This document shows, one piece after another, positions 10,931 to 20,433 of a DNA stretch of 64,000 nucleotides. The DNA is from Pseudomonas putida (lineage in GTDB: Bacteria; Pseudomonadota; Gammaproteobacteria; Pseudomonadales; Pseudomonadaceae), in assembly GCF_025905425.1 (NCBI RefSeq), contig NZ_CP109603.1:1090001-1154000 (forward strand), written 5' to 3'. How positions within the stretch are numbered: position 1 is the stretch's first letter; every line of letters starts with the position of its first letter. A program made the position numbers and the translations under genes. Below the pieces are notes generated by a model, which did no database searches, had not been told where the DNA came from, and worked only from the letters and a program-made list of their open reading frames with translations.

Positions 10931-12313
10931 ATGGCTTCGCTAGAAAACAAGAAACAGCGCTCCTTGCAGCATGGTCTGACGTCCCGTCAGGTTTCCATGA
11001 TTTCCATCGCCGGCATCATCGGCGCCGGCCTGTTCATCGGTTCCTCCAACGCCATTGCCACCGCCGGCCCGGCCATCCTCATTTCCTACGCAATGACCGG
11101 CCTGCTGGTGCTGCTGGTGATGCGCATGCTGGGCGAAATGGCCATCGCCAACCCCAACAGCGGGTCATTCTCCACCTACGCCTCCGAGGCTATTGGCCCT
11201 TGGGCAGGCTTCACCATCGGTTGGTTGTACTGGTGGTTCTGGGTGCTGATCATTCCGGTCGAGGCGATTGCCGGTGCAGACATCCTGCATGCCTACTTCC
11301 CAGGTGTGCCGTCGTGGCTGTTCGCCTTCCTGATCATGGTCGTGCTGTCGGGTACCAACTTGATCAGCGTGAAGAACTTCGGTGCCTTCGAGTACTGGTT
11401 CGCACTGGTCAAGGTCATTGCCATCATTGCCTTCATCGTCGTCTGCAGCCTGGCCGTGTTCGGCTTCTGGCCGCTGGCCGAGGTTTCGGGTGTGAGCCGG
11501 CTTTGGGACAATGGCGGCTTCATGCCTAATGGCTTTGGCACCGTCCTGGGCGGCGTGCTGATCACCATTTTCTCGTTCTTCGGCGCCGAGATCGTCACCA
11601 TTGCCGCTGACGAAACGGCCAACCCGAAAGACAAGATCCGCCGCGCCACCAACCTGGTGGTGTACCGCATCGCCATCTTCTACCTGGCCTCGATCTTCCT
11701 GGTGGTGTCGCTGGTAGCTTGGAACGACCCGGCCCTGAAAGCCGTGGGCTCGTTCCAACGGGTGCTGGAAGTGCTCAACGTGCCGGGTGCCAAGCTGCTG
11801 GTTGACCTGGTGGTACTGGTGGCCGTTACCAGTTGCATGAACTCCGGCCTTTATACGGCCTCGCGCATGCTCTACTCCCTGGGCGCCCGTGGTCAGGCGC
11901 TGAGCATGACCAAGCGCATTTCCGGTTCTGGTGTGCCGACGGTGGCAGTCATCTTCTCCACCTTGGCAGGCTTTGCCGGTTGCCTCGTGAACTACGTGTT
12001 CCCCGGCAAGGTGTTCGGTTTCCTGCTGTCTACCACCGGCGCCATTGCCTTGCTGGTGTACCTGGTGATCGCCGTGTCCCAGTTGCGCATGCGGGCCCGT
12101 GCAGACCGTGAAGGTACACCGCTGGAGCTGAAGATGTGGCTGTTCCCTTATCTGACCTGGCTGGTGATCGGCACCATCGTCATGGTCCTGGGCTACATGC
12201 TGTTCAGCGATGCCTACCGCTACGAGACGCTGATGACCGCCGGGGTGACGCTGTTCATCCTGCTGGTGTCGCTGACCCAGCGTCGCAGCAAAGTGGTCGC
12301 GCAGACTGCTTGA
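10931..12313 (+). CDS. APC-family amino-acid permease (GabP/AAT type)
   Basis: A 460-aa inner-membrane permease of about 12 TM helices. It starts MASLENKKQRSLQHGLTSRQVSMISIAGIIGAGLFIGSS, whose G-rich GIIGAGLFIGSS is the amino-acid-transporter (AAT) signature; the consensus amphipathic region FFGAEIVTIAADETANPK is also present. GAGGG six bases before the ATG at 10931 fixes the start. Next to an omega-amino-acid transaminase and a LysR regulator, GABA uptake is a reasonable guess, but proline or aromatic substrates are possible. Confidence 0.88.
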   Translation: MASLENKKQRSLQHGLTSRQVSMISIAGIIGAGLFIGSSNAIATAGPAILISYAMTGLLVLLVMRMLGEMAIANPNSGSFSTYASEAIGPWAGFTIGWLYWWFWVLIIPVEAIAGADILHAYFPGVPSWLFAFLIMVVLSGTNLISVKNFGAFEYWFALVKVIAIIAFIVVCSLAVFGFWPLAEVSGVSRLWDNGGFMPNGFGTVLGGVLITIFSFFGAEIVTIAADETANPKDKIRRATNLVVYRIAIFYLASIFLVVSLVAWNDPALKAVGSFQRVLEVLNVPGAKLLVDLVVLVAVTSCMNSGLYTASRMLYSLGARGQALSMTKRISGSGVPTVAVIFSTLAGFAGCLVNYVFPGKVFGFLLSTTGAIALLVYLVIAVSQLRMRARADREGTPLELKMWLFPYLTWLVIGTIVMVLGYMLFSDAYRYETLMTAGVTLFILLVSLTQRRSKVVAQTA

Positions 12314-12318
12314 TTGTT

Positions 12319-12336
12319 GGGGGCGCTTCGCGCCCC
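12319..12336 (+). terminator. GC-rich hairpin after the permease
   Basis: GGGGCGC-TTCG-CGCCCC, a short stem with a UUCG tetraloop, starts six bases after the permease stop. There is no T-run, so intrinsic termination is only probable. Confidence 0.55.
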
Positions 12337-12420
12337 ATTCGCGGCACAAGGCCGCTCCCACAGGGTAACTGGCTCGTCTAAGACAGCGCAGAACCTGTGG
12401 GAGCGGCCTTGTGCCGCGAT
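12337..12420. repeat. REP-type inverted pair
   Basis: Arms at 12337-12364 and 12394-12420 share GCGGCACAAGGCCGCTCCCACAGG-type sequence in opposite orientation, about 30 bp apart. It is a second REP subtype, distinct in arm sequence from the pair at 9.7 kb. Confidence 0.9.
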
Positions 12421-12520
12421 GGGCTGCAAAGCAGCCCTGGCATTCTCATTGGCGCTGACAACATGCAGCGCTACCATCGCAGCTTGCATCACTTCCCATT
12501 CCAACAAGCACAGGAAGCGT

Positions 12521-13018
12521 ATGAACGAGCACACCCTTTCCCTCCAGCAACTCGCCGCGCCTGAGGGCACCTGCTTTGGCTGTGGCTGTTCCCACCCCAG
12601 CGGCCTGCACCTGCAAAGCCACTGGGACGCCGACGGCATTCACCTGCTGTGCCGCCACGCGCCCGACAGCACCTTCATTGGGTGGCCCGGCTTGGTCTAC
12701 GGCGGTTTGCTGGCGATGCTGGTCGATTGCCATTCCAACTGGACCGCCATGGCCTACCACTACCGCAACGAAGGCCGCGAAGCGGGTAGCCTGCCGCGTA
12801 TCGATTGCGTCACGGGCACACTCAACCTCAGCTACCTGAAGCCGACCCCCATGGGCGTCGAGCTGCTGCTCAAGGCACGCGTGGAAGGCGAAGTCGGGCG
12901 CAAGAGCCGGGTCATCTGCGAGGTCTGGGCGGACGATGTGCTCACCGTGACTGCCGATTCGGTGTTCGTCAGGGTTGACACCGAAAAGCTCAAGCTCAAG
13001 GCCCACGGCCAGGCATGA
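12521..13018 (+). CDS. PaaI-type hotdog-fold thioesterase-like protein
   Basis: A 165-aa protein starting at ATG 12521 behind AGGAA. After a CFGCG motif, the hotdog signature GWPGLVYGGLLAMLVDCHSNWTAM matches the catalytic helix region of the PaaI/4HBT group, followed by LNLSYLKPTPMG. Members hydrolyse acyl-CoA or similar thioesters; the substrate is not evident. It is monocistronic, between the permease and a GST gene. Confidence 0.8.
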   Translation: MNEHTLSLQQLAAPEGTCFGCGCSHPSGLHLQSHWDADGIHLLCRHAPDSTFIGWPGLVYGGLLAMLVDCHSNWTAMAYHYRNEGREAGSLPRIDCVTGTLNLSYLKPTPMGVELLLKARVEGEVGRKSRVICEVWADDVLTVTADSVFVRVDTEKLKLKAHGQA

Positions 13019-13105
13019 TCCGCCCGTGCCGATGAGTGGTCGGTGATGGTCAGCCGCTTGGGATGTCACTAAAGTGACAGATTCACTCCCCAGGCAAGGT
13101 TGATC

Positions 13106-13801
13106 ATGACCGATCTGAGCGCATTCCCCATCACCCGCAAATGGCCCGCCCAGCACCCCGAGCGCCTGCAGCTGTATTCGCTGCCCACGCCCAACGGCGT
13201 CAAAGTGTCGATCATGCTCGAAGAGATCGGCCTGGCGTACGAGCCGCACAAGGTCAGCTTCGACAACGATGACCAGTTGAGCCCCGAATTCATCTCCCTC
13301 AGCGCCAACAATAAGATCCCCGCCATCCTCGACCCGAACGGCCCCGGCGGGCAGCCGTTACCCTTGTTCGAATCGGGCGCGATCCTGCAGTACCTGGCGG
13401 AGAAGAGCGGGCAGCTGCTCAGCCAGGACCCCGCCACTCGTTATCAGACCCTGCAGTGGTTGATGTTCCAGATGGGCGGCATCGGGCCGATGTTCGGCCA
13501 GGTCGGGTTCTTCCACTTCTTTGCAGGCAAGGACTACGAAGACAAGCGCCCACGGGACCGCTACGTCAATGAATCGAAGCGCTTGCTGGGTGTGCTGGAC
13601 CGGCATCTGCAAGGCCGCGCGTGGATGGTCGACGAATACAGCATCGCCGACATCGCCATTTTCCCTTGGGTGCGCAACCTTGTGGAACGCTACAACGCCC
13701 GTGAGCTGGTCGGGTTCGATGCGTTCAAGGAAGTGCAGCGCGTGCTGGCCACCTTCCTTGAGCGGCCGGCTGTGCAGCGCGGCCTGAAAATCCCAGGCTG
13801 A
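13106..13801 (+). CDS. Glutathione S-transferase family protein (YfcG/YghU-like)
   Basis: A 231-aa protein. The N-terminal thioredoxin-like domain has LYSLPTPNGVKVSIMLEE and later ESGAILQYLAEKSG, the glutathione-binding ES motif; an all-helical C-terminal domain carries SIADIAIFPW. The TPNGVKV start is typical of the YfcG/YghU group, which shows disulfide-bond reductase activity with GSH. ATG 13106 has AGGTTG upstream. The gene stands alone. Confidence 0.87.
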   Translation: MTDLSAFPITRKWPAQHPERLQLYSLPTPNGVKVSIMLEEIGLAYEPHKVSFDNDDQLSPEFISLSANNKIPAILDPNGPGGQPLPLFESGAILQYLAEKSGQLLSQDPATRYQTLQWLMFQMGGIGPMFGQVGFFHFFAGKDYEDKRPRDRYVNESKRLLGVLDRHLQGRAWMVDEYSIADIAIFPWVRNLVERYNARELVGFDAFKEVQRVLATFLERPAVQRGLKIPG

Positions 13802-13860
13802 ACAGCCAACATCAACCTTGCGGGCGCGGGTGACCCGCGCTCACAAGGCGTGCTGCGCGG

Positions 13861-15477
13861 TCAGAAAATCTGGCTCAGAACCCAGTACAGACCACCCGCC
13901 AGCAACATCGCCGCCGGCAAGGTCAGCACCCACGCCATCAGCAGGTTGATCAGTGTGCGCTTCTGGATGCCCGAGCCATTGGCGACCATGGTCCCGGCCA
14001 CGCCCGAACTCAGCACGTGGGTCGTCGACACCGGCAGCCCGAACATGTCCGCCGCGCCGATGGTGCACATCGCCACCACCTCGGCCGATGCGCCCTGGGC
14101 GTAGCTCAGGTGGGTCTTGCCGATCTTCTCGCCCACCGTCACCACGATACGCCGCCAGCCGACCATGGTCCCCAGCCCCAGTGCGATGGCCACGGCAACC
14201 TTGACCCACAGCGGGATGTAGCGCGTGGCGTCGTCCAGTTGGGTCTTGAACAGCTGCACATGGCTGCGGGTGTCGGCATCGAACGTTACCAACTGGTTTT
14301 TCTCGATCAGGCGGATGGCTTCGCTGGTCAGGTACATGTCATTGCGCACGTTGGCCATGGCTTCGGCCGGTACGCGCTTGAGCGAGCCATAGCCTTTGAC
14401 TTCTTCACCGATCATGCCGGTCAGGGCGGCGAGTGCGGGTACCAGTTGCGCAGTGGGCTTGGGGTCGGTGATGAACAGGGTCAGCACCTGGCGAGGGTCT
14501 GCCGGCACTGGTTGCGGGTCACTGCGCACCAGCGCCTGGCGTGTTACCTCGGCAACAGCCGAGAACTGCAGCGCCTGTTCGCTGGGCATGGTCTTGTTCA
14601 GCGCGTACGCCATCGGCAGCGTACCGACCAGAATCAGCATGATCAGCCCCATGCCTTTCTGGCCATCGTTGGAGCCGTGGGCAAAGGACACCCCGGTGCA
14701 GGTCAGGATCAGCACACCGCGGATCCACCAGGGTGGCGGCGTCTGGCCTTCCGGTGCCTGGTACAGCTCTTTGCGCTTGACCAGTGCGCGCAGCGCCAGC
14801 AGCAACAGCGCGGCGCAGGCAAAGCCGATCAATGGCGAAAACAGCAGGGCATAGCCCACTTTGCTTGCCTGGCCCCAATCCACCCCACTGGTGCCATCGC
14901 GCCCGTGCATCAATGCATTGGCCACCCCGACACCGATTATCGAGCCGATCAGCGTGTGCGAGGACGAGGCCGGCAGGCCCAGCCACCAAGTGCCCAGGTT
15001 CCAGATGATCGCTGCCAGCAGCAAGGCGAATACCATGGCGAAGCCGGCCGAAGAGCCGACCTGCAGAATCAGCTCTACCGGCAGCAAGGCAATGATGCCG
15101 AATGCCACCGCGCCGCTGGAGAGCAGCACCCCGAGGAAGTTGCACAAGCCCGACCAGACCACTGCCACCGGTGCAGGTAACGAATGGGTGTAAATAACCG
15201 TGGCCACGGCGTTGGCGGTGTCATGGAAGCCGTTGACGAACTCGAAGCCCAGGGCAATCAGTAGCGCCAGGCCCAGCAGCAGAAAGGGCGTGACGGTGGT
15301 GATCACCGTGCCGCTGGCGCTGACGTCCTGTTTCAGGCTCCAGGCGGTGTAGGCGAGGCCGGCCACTAGCAGGCCGAAGAACAAAACCAGGGTGGCGCGT
15401 CCGGGCTTGTGGGACAGCTGCGGGCGCGAGTCGCGTTGGGCCAGTTGCGGCTGGCTGGCCAGGGACGGGGTTGCCAT
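13861..15477 (-). CDS. Inorganic phosphate transporter, Pit family
   Basis: A 538-aa multi-TM protein. The PHO4 signature FEFVNGFHDTANAVATVIYT (about residues 79-98) and the repeated internal copy (AEVVAMCTIGAADMFGLPVSTTHVLSSGVAG) show the two-fold Pit architecture. A long cytoplasmic loop lies between the halves. Pit carriers import metal-phosphate with protons at low affinity and are usually constitutive. The gene stands alone, divergent from a DUF488 gene. Confidence 0.92.
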   Translation of the reverse strand: MATPSLASQPQLAQRDSRPQLSHKPGRATLVLFFGLLVAGLAYTAWSLKQDVSASGTVITTVTPFLLLGLALLIALGFEFVNGFHDTANAVATVIYTHSLPAPVAVVWSGLCNFLGVLLSSGAVAFGIIALLPVELILQVGSSAGFAMVFALLLAAIIWNLGTWWLGLPASSSHTLIGSIIGVGVANALMHGRDGTSGVDWGQASKVGYALLFSPLIGFACAALLLLALRALVKRKELYQAPEGQTPPPWWIRGVLILTCTGVSFAHGSNDGQKGMGLIMLILVGTLPMAYALNKTMPSEQALQFSAVAEVTRQALVRSDPQPVPADPRQVLTLFITDPKPTAQLVPALAALTGMIGEEVKGYGSLKRVPAEAMANVRNDMYLTSEAIRLIEKNQLVTFDADTRSHVQLFKTQLDDATRYIPLWVKVAVAIALGLGTMVGWRRIVVTVGEKIGKTHLSYAQGASAEVVAMCTIGAADMFGLPVSTTHVLSSGVAGTMVANGSGIQKRTLINLLMAWVLTLPAAMLLAGGLYWVLSQIF

Positions 15478-15605
15478 GGGGGCTCCGGTTGGCGTCGGGC
15501 GAAGGTGCCGAAGGCTGTGAGCATAGAAACAATTCGTTACCAGCCCGTGACCTCGATCAATGAATTATCTAGGCTCAAGACAGACGGCAAATGCGAGAGA
15601 AGCCC

Positions 15606-15992
15606 ATGATCCGCTGCAAACGTGTTTACCAAGCGGTCTCGGACGAAGATGGCCAACGTGTGCTGGTCGACCGCCTGTGGCCGCGCAACAAACGCAAGGA
15701 TGACCTGCATGGCCAGTGGCTGCGCGAGGTGGCGCCTTCGGATGGTTTGCGTAAGGCGTTTCATCAGGGAGAGGTAGATTTCGTCGGTTTCACCCAGCGC
15801 TACCACCAGGAACTGACGGCACACCCTGAGCACTGGTACCCGCTGCTGGACTTGGCCTGCAAAGGAACGCTGACGTTGCTCTATGCCGGCAAGGACACCG
15901 AACACAACAACGCCCAGGTACTGGCCGAATGGCTGGAGGATGAGCTGGAGCGCCGTGGGCCAGGCAGTTCGCCTGTGTGCTATGCCACGTGA
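15606..15992 (+). CDS. DUF488 family protein
   Basis: A 128-aa soluble protein starting MIRCKRVYQAVSDEDGQRVLVDRLWPR; the RVLVDRLWPRN motif and later TLLYAGKDTEHNNA are diagnostic of DUF488. The function of the family is unsettled. The ATG at 15606 has GAGA just upstream. A GNAT gene follows 19 bp downstream, so the two are probably cotranscribed. Confidence 0.85.
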   Translation: MIRCKRVYQAVSDEDGQRVLVDRLWPRNKRKDDLHGQWLREVAPSDGLRKAFHQGEVDFVGFTQRYHQELTAHPEHWYPLLDLACKGTLTLLYAGKDTEHNNAQVLAEWLEDELERRGPGSSPVCYAT

Positions 15993-16011
15993 AGGGTGCA
16001 CAATAAAAGGC

Positions 16012-16437
16012 ATGAAACTCATAGCCGCCACCGATGCCCAGCGCAACTTCGCCCGCGACCTCACGCGCCAGGCCATGCTGCCGTACTACCGTGAATTCGA
16101 CCTGTTATGGCTTGAAGAAGCCTTTGATCAAGCCTGGGCCTGGCGCGAGCAGTGGCTGGTGATGGAAGGGCAAACGGTGCTGGGCTACTGCAGCCTCAGC
16201 CAGGACCGCCAGGCACTGTTCATTCGAGAGTTGCACCTGCTGCCTGAACACCGTGGGCGCGGCATTGGCAGCCGGGTGCTGGAGGCGCTTGCCGGTTGGG
16301 CGAAGCAGCGGCGCCTGCCACTGCTGCGTTTGATGGTGTTTCGCAGTAACCCGGCTCGGTTGTTGTATCAGCGAAGGGGCTTTGTAGAAATGGGCGAGGA
16401 CGCGTGCTTCGTACGTATGCAACGCGTGATCGACTGA
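16012..16437 (+). CDS. GNAT-family N-acetyltransferase
   Basis: A 141-aa protein with a complete GNAT fold: IRELHLLPEHRGRGIGSRVLEALAGWA holds the acetyl-CoA Q/RxxGxG/A loop (RGRGIG), and NPARLLYQRRGFVEMG is the typical C-terminal motif B. The acceptor substrate is unknown. The chosen ATG (16012) starts MKLIAATDAQRNF; an alternative ATG at 15982 would overlap the preceding stop and neither has a strong ribosome site. Confidence 0.85.
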   Translation: MKLIAATDAQRNFARDLTRQAMLPYYREFDLLWLEEAFDQAWAWREQWLVMEGQTVLGYCSLSQDRQALFIRELHLLPEHRGRGIGSRVLEALAGWAKQRRLPLLRLMVFRSNPARLLYQRRGFVEMGEDACFVRMQRVID

Positions 16438-16558
16438 TAGCTCAATGATGGCTTGTCGCGGCAGGTGACCATGGGCATAGTGGGCTTAGGAATTTACAGC
16501 TGCTTACAGGGTGGTGGGTGGCTTTGGATGATGTTCGGGGATTAAGGAGAAGCGCCAT

Positions 16559-16948
16559 ATGAATGGATTCGGTCCGCGACTGCGGGAAGAACGTGAGCGG
16601 CTGGGGATGACCCAACGGGTTTTTGGTGACATCGGCGGGGTCGAACCCAATGCTCAGGGCAAGTACGAGAGCGGTGAACGCACGCCCCGCGCCGATTACC
16701 TGGCAGCACTGGCGGCCCAGGGCGTGGATGCGCTCTATGTGCTCAGCGGTGTGCGCACCCCAGCGCCGCTAGAAAACCTGACCCGGGATGAGGCGGAACT
16801 GCTGGGGGCCTTTAGGCAGTTGCCGGTCGCCGATCAAGCCGCGCTCTGGCACTTGCTGGGGCGTTTGTCGGGTGAGGTTAAATGCCGCGAAACAGTGAGG
16901 CCTTTCACACTTGGCCATCAGGCATATCTGACAGAAGTGTTGCGCTAG
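16559..16948 (+). CDS. XRE-family HTH regulator, 129 aa
   Basis: N-terminal Cro/CI-type helix-turn-helix (residues about 4-62: LREERERLGMTQRVFGDIGGV, YESGERTPRADYLAAL) with a short C-terminal region containing a phage-repressor-like DALYVLSG segment. GGAGAAG precedes ATG 16559. It lies just upstream of gacA but has its own stop about 60 bp before it; regulation of neighbours is not evident. Confidence 0.82.
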   Translation: MNGFGPRLREERERLGMTQRVFGDIGGVEPNAQGKYESGERTPRADYLAALAAQGVDALYVLSGVRTPAPLENLTRDEAELLGAFRQLPVADQAALWHLLGRLSGEVKCRETVRPFTLGHQAYLTEVLR

Positions 16949-17011
16949 GCCCGCCATGAAAAATTTTGTTAAGGTGGCGGGATCCAATCGCCCTGTAGAC
17001 GAGGTGTGTGC

Positions 17012-17650
17012 TTGATTAGGGTCTTAGTGGTCGATGATCACGATCTGGTACGAACCGGTATTACACGCATGCTGGCCGACATCGACGGCTTGCAGGTGGT
17101 GGGTGAGGGGGATTCGGGGGAGTCGGCGCTCAAGCTGGCCCGGGAACTTAAACCCGACGTCGTCCTGATGGATGTGAAAATGCCGGGCATCGGCGGCCTG
17201 GAGGCCACCCGCAAACTGTTGCGCAGCCATCCCGACATCAAAGTGGTCGCGGTCACCGTGTGCGAGGAAGACCCGTTCCCCACGCGCCTGTTGCAAGCGG
17301 GCGCCGCCGGTTACCTGACCAAGGGCGCCGGGCTCGACGAAATGGTCCAGGCCATTCGCCTGGCCTTTGCCGGCCAGCGCTACATCAGCCCGCAAATCGC
17401 TCAGCAGCTGGCGCTCAAGTCGTTCCAGCCACAAGGCTCGCCGTTCGACGCGTTGTCGGAGCGCGAAATCCAGATCGCCTTGATGATCGTCGGCTGCCAG
17501 AAAGTGCAGATCATCTCCGACAAGTTGTGTCTCTCGCCCAAGACCGTCAATACTTACCGTTATCGGATCTTTGAAAAACTCTCGGTCACCAGCGACGTCG
17601 AACTGACCTTGCTGGCCGTTCGCCACGGTATGGTTGACGCAAGCCTGTAA
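17012..17650 (+). CDS. gacA: Response regulator GacA (UvrY family)
   Basis: A 212-aa two-component regulator: receiver domain (DD at the N-terminus, phospho-acceptor Asp in [10 protein letters not shown], Lys in YLTKGAG) and a C-terminal LuxR-type HTH ([43 protein letters not shown]). Phosphorylated by GacS, it drives the Rsm small RNAs controlling secondary metabolism. I chose TTG 17012 because GAGG lies seven bases upstream; a GTG at 17006 would sit one base from it. The gacA-uvrC-pgsA order is the classic Pseudomonas arrangement. Confidence 0.96.
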   Translation: MIRVLVVDDHDLVRTGITRMLADIDGLQVVGEGDSGESALKLARELKPDVVLMDVKMPGIGGLEATRKLLRSHPDIKVVAVTVCEEDPFPTRLLQAGAAGYLTKGAGLDEMVQAIRLAFAGQRYISPQIAQQLALKSFQPQGSPFDALSEREIQIALMIVGCQKVQIISDKLCLSPKTVNTYRYRIFEKLSVTSDVELTLLAVRHGMVDASL

Positions 17651-17655
17651 ACCTC

Positions 17656-19479
17656 ATGTCTCAAGTTTTTGATGCCAGCGCGTTCCTGGCGACCTGCAGC
17701 GGTCGCCCGGGCGTTTACCGTATGTTCGACGCCGAGGCGCGGCTGCTCTACGTGGGCAAGGCCAAGAACCTCAAGAAGCGCCTGGCCAGTTACTTCCGCA
17801 AAACCGGCCTGGCGCCGAAGACGGCTGCCCTGGTGGGCCGCATCGCCCAGGTCGAGACCACCATTACCGCCAACGAGACCGAGGCGCTGCTGCTGGAGCA
17901 GAACCTGATCAAGGAATGGCGGCCGCCGTACAACATCCTGTTGCGCGACGACAAGTCCTACCCCTACGTCTTCCTGTCTGACGGCGAGTTCCCGCGCCTG
18001 GGCATCCACCGCGGTGCGAAAAAGGCCAAGGGCCGTTATTTCGGCCCGTACCCCAGCGCGGGTGCCATTCGCGAAAGCCTCAGCCTGTTGCAAAAGGCCT
18101 TCTCGGTGCGCCAGTGCGAAGACAGCTACTACGCCAACCGCACCCGGCCCTGCCTGCAGTACCAGATCAAACGCTGCAAGGGGCCGTGTGTCGGCTTGGT
18201 GGATAAAAACGAGTACGCCGACGATATCCGCCATTCGGTGATGTTCCTCGAAGGCCGCAGCCAGCAGTTGGGTAACGAGCTCAATGCCGAAATGGAGAAG
18301 GCCGCCATGGCCCTCAATTTCGAAAAGGCCGCCGAACTGCGCGACCAGATTGCCCTGTTGCGCCGTGTGCAGGACCAGCAGTACATCGAAGGCGGTACCG
18401 GTGACGTCGACGTGATTGCCGCCTTCGTCAACCCCGGTGGCGCCTGTGTGCACCTGATCAGCGTGCGCGGCGGGCGGGTGTTGGGCAGCAAGAATTTCTT
18501 CCCGCAGGTGGGTATCGAAGAGGAAGTGGCCGAAGTCATGGCGGCGTTCCTGTCCCAGTACTACGTCGGTAATGCCGAGCGCGAATTGCCCGGCGAGCTC
18601 ATCGTCAACGTGGTGCACGAAGACTTCGACGCCATCCGCGAAGCGCTGCAGACCCTGCGCGGCCGCGAGCTGACCATCACCCACCGGGTGCGCGGCACCC
18701 GTGCCCGCTGGCAGCAGTTGGCAGTCACCAACGCCGAGCAAGCGCTCAATGCTCGCCTGGCCAACCGCCAGCACATGGCCGCACGTTTCGAGGCCCTGGC
18801 CCAGGTGCTTGGCCTGGACGAAGTGCCACAGCGCCTGGAGTGCTACGACATCAGCCACTCCAGCGGCGAAGCCACCGTGGCCAGCTGCGTGGTGTTTGGC
18901 CCGGAAGGCCCGATCAAGTCCGATTACCGTCGCTTCAATATCGAGGGCGTGACCGCAGGCGACGACTACGCCGCCATGCACCAAGCCTTGACCCGCCGCT
19001 ACGGGCGGATCAAGGACGGTGAGGGCAAGCTGCCCGACGTGTTGCTGGTGGACGGCGGCAAGGGCCAGTTGAACATGGCCCGCGACGTCATGCAGGAACT
19101 GGCCTTCACCGACCTGACCCTGCTCGGCGTTGCCAAGGGCGTGACCCGCAAGGCCGGTTTCGAGACCCTGTACCTCAATGACGTGCACCACGAGTTCACC
19201 CTCAAGGGCGACTCGCCGGCCCTGCACCTGATCCAGCAGATCCGCGACGAAGCCCACCGCTTCGCCATCACCGGCCACCGTGCTCGGCGTGGCAAGGCCC
19301 GGCGCGTGTCCAGCCTGGAAGACGTGGCCGGCGTCGGCCCCAAGCGCCGTCGCGACCTGCTGAAACACTTCGGCGGCCTACAAGAGCTCAACCGCGCCAG
19401 TGTCGATGAAATCGCCAAAGCCCCCGGCATTAGTAAAAAGCTTGCCGAGTCGATTTATGCCAGCCTGCATAGCGAGTAG
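17656..19479 (+). CDS. uvrC: Excinuclease ABC subunit C
   Basis: A 607-aa nucleotide-excision-repair nuclease making both incisions around UvrB-bound lesions. An N-terminal GIY-YIG domain ([30 protein letters not shown]), a central UVR UvrB-binding motif ([15 protein letters not shown]), an RNase H-like domain ([26 protein letters not shown]) and a C-terminal helix-hairpin-helix pair ([31 protein letters not shown]) are all present. The ATG lies 5 bp after the gacA stop, so the genes are cotranscribed. Confidence 0.98.
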   Translation: MSQVFDASAFLATCSGRPGVYRMFDAEARLLYVGKAKNLKKRLASYFRKTGLAPKTAALVGRIAQVETTITANETEALLLEQNLIKEWRPPYNILLRDDKSYPYVFLSDGEFPRLGIHRGAKKAKGRYFGPYPSAGAIRESLSLLQKAFSVRQCEDSYYANRTRPCLQYQIKRCKGPCVGLVDKNEYADDIRHSVMFLEGRSQQLGNELNAEMEKAAMALNFEKAAELRDQIALLRRVQDQQYIEGGTGDVDVIAAFVNPGGACVHLISVRGGRVLGSKNFFPQVGIEEEVAEVMAAFLSQYYVGNAERELPGELIVNVVHEDFDAIREALQTLRGRELTITHRVRGTRARWQQLAVTNAEQALNARLANRQHMAARFEALAQVLGLDEVPQRLECYDISHSSGEATVASCVVFGPEGPIKSDYRRFNIEGVTAGDDYAAMHQALTRRYGRIKDGEGKLPDVLLVDGGKGQLNMARDVMQELAFTDLTLLGVAKGVTRKAGFETLYLNDVHHEFTLKGDSPALHLIQQIRDEAHRFAITGHRARRGKARRVSSLEDVAGVGPKRRRDLLKHFGGLQELNRASVDEIAKAPGISKKLAESIYASLHSE

Positions 19480-19512
19480 AATGCCGGGCTCAACCCGCAG
19501 CCAGTCGTACCG

Positions 19513-20073
19513 ATGAATATTCCAAACCTGCTCACCGTTCTACGCGTCCTGCTCATCCCGATCTTCATCCTGCTGTTCTATGTGCCCTATCACTGGAGCT
19601 ACATGGCCGCCAGCAGCGTGTTCGCCGTCGCCGCCGCCACTGACTGGCTGGACGGCTACCTGGCGCGTCGCCTGCAGCAGAGCACGCCGTTCGGTGCCTT
19701 CCTGGACCCGGTGGCTGACAAGCTGATGGTCGCCGTGGCCCTGGTGCTGCTGGTGCAGGTGCACGCCAACTTCTGGCTGACCTTGCCTGCGGCAGTCATC
19801 ATCGGCCGCGAGATCGTGGTGTCGGCGCTGCGTGAGTGGATGGCCGAGCTGGGGGCGAGGGCGCATGTGGCGGTGTCCAACCTTGGCAAGTGGAAGACCG
19901 CGGCGCAAATGCTGGCGCTGGTGATCCTGCTGGCCAACCCGCCGGCGGTGACGTTCTGGGTGATTCTGGGGTACGGGCTGCTGCTGGTGGCGGCAGGGCT
20001 GACGCTGTGGTCCATGGCGCATTACCTGCTGGCCGCCTGGCCACACTTGCGCGAAGGATCGGAGCAGAAATAA
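19513..20073 (+). CDS. pgsA: CDP-diacylglycerol-glycerol-3-phosphate 3-phosphatidyltransferase
   Basis: A 186-aa membrane enzyme of phosphatidylglycerol synthesis, forming PG-phosphate from CDP-DAG and glycerol-3-phosphate. The CDP-alcohol phosphotransferase motif D-G-x2-A-R-x8-G-x3-D-x3-D is visible as [24 protein letters not shown]. It starts [21 protein letters not shown] with several TM helices. It is third in the gacA-uvrC-pgsA operon and ends just before the tRNA-Gly promoter. Confidence 0.97.
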   Translation: MNIPNLLTVLRVLLIPIFILLFYVPYHWSYMAASSVFAVAAATDWLDGYLARRLQQSTPFGAFLDPVADKLMVAVALVLLVQVHANFWLTLPAAVIIGREIVVSALREWMAELGARAHVAVSNLGKWKTAAQMLALVILLANPPAVTFWVILGYGLLLVAAGLTLWSMAHYLLAAWPHLREGSEQK

Positions 20074-20093
20074 AACTTTTTTGAATCAAGGGG

Positions 20094-20121
20094 TTGACGC
20101 CGTTTTAGATATCGTTAGAAT
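20094..20121 (+). promoter_or_regulatory. tRNA-Gly promoter
   Basis: TTGACG (20094-20099), a 16-bp spacer and TAGAAT (20116-20121), placed 15 bp before the tRNA 5' end. A strong sigma-70 promoter with a G/C-containing discriminator, as usual for stable RNA genes. Confidence 0.75.
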
Positions 20122-20136
20122 GGCACCCATCACGAC

Positions 20137-20212
<76 letters not shown>

Positions 20213-20254
20213 GTTATAGATCTACAGAGTTCCATGGAAGTCTGTAAGTCGTTG

Positions 20255-20282
20255 AAAAAAGGGCCGAAAGGCCCTTTTTTCG
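20255..20282 (+). terminator. Rho-independent terminator after tRNA-Gly
   Basis: AAAAAAGGGCC-GAAA-GGCCCTTTTTT, a stable GNRA-loop hairpin with T-run 43 bp past the tRNA CCA end. Confidence 0.95.
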
Positions 20283-20321
20283 TTCCAGCGAAAACCTCCG
20301 AAAACCGGGGGTAGCCGGACA

Positions 20322-20345
20322 AAATGAGTCCAGAAATGAGTCCAG
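20322..20345. repeat. Tandem 12-mer AAATGAGTCCAG x2 (att-arm-like)
   Basis: Two perfect head-to-tail copies, 20322-20333 and 20334-20345, between the tRNA-Gly terminator and the integrase start. Position and form suggest arm-type binding sites for the tyrosine recombinase. Analogous pairs recur at 22383 and 22744. Confidence 0.7.
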
Positions 20346-20433
20346 AATTGGAATTCGGCTCATTCGGTTTTTCGGTGGAGCTGCGCAGGTAACGAGACGA
20401 GCATTTGGCCCCTGACAGATTCAGGAGGTCACC

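Noticed and set aside
17560..19368. 602-codon open frame on the minus strand
   Set aside because: Lies entirely opposite uvrC, whose domains are intact; no ribosome site or family features.
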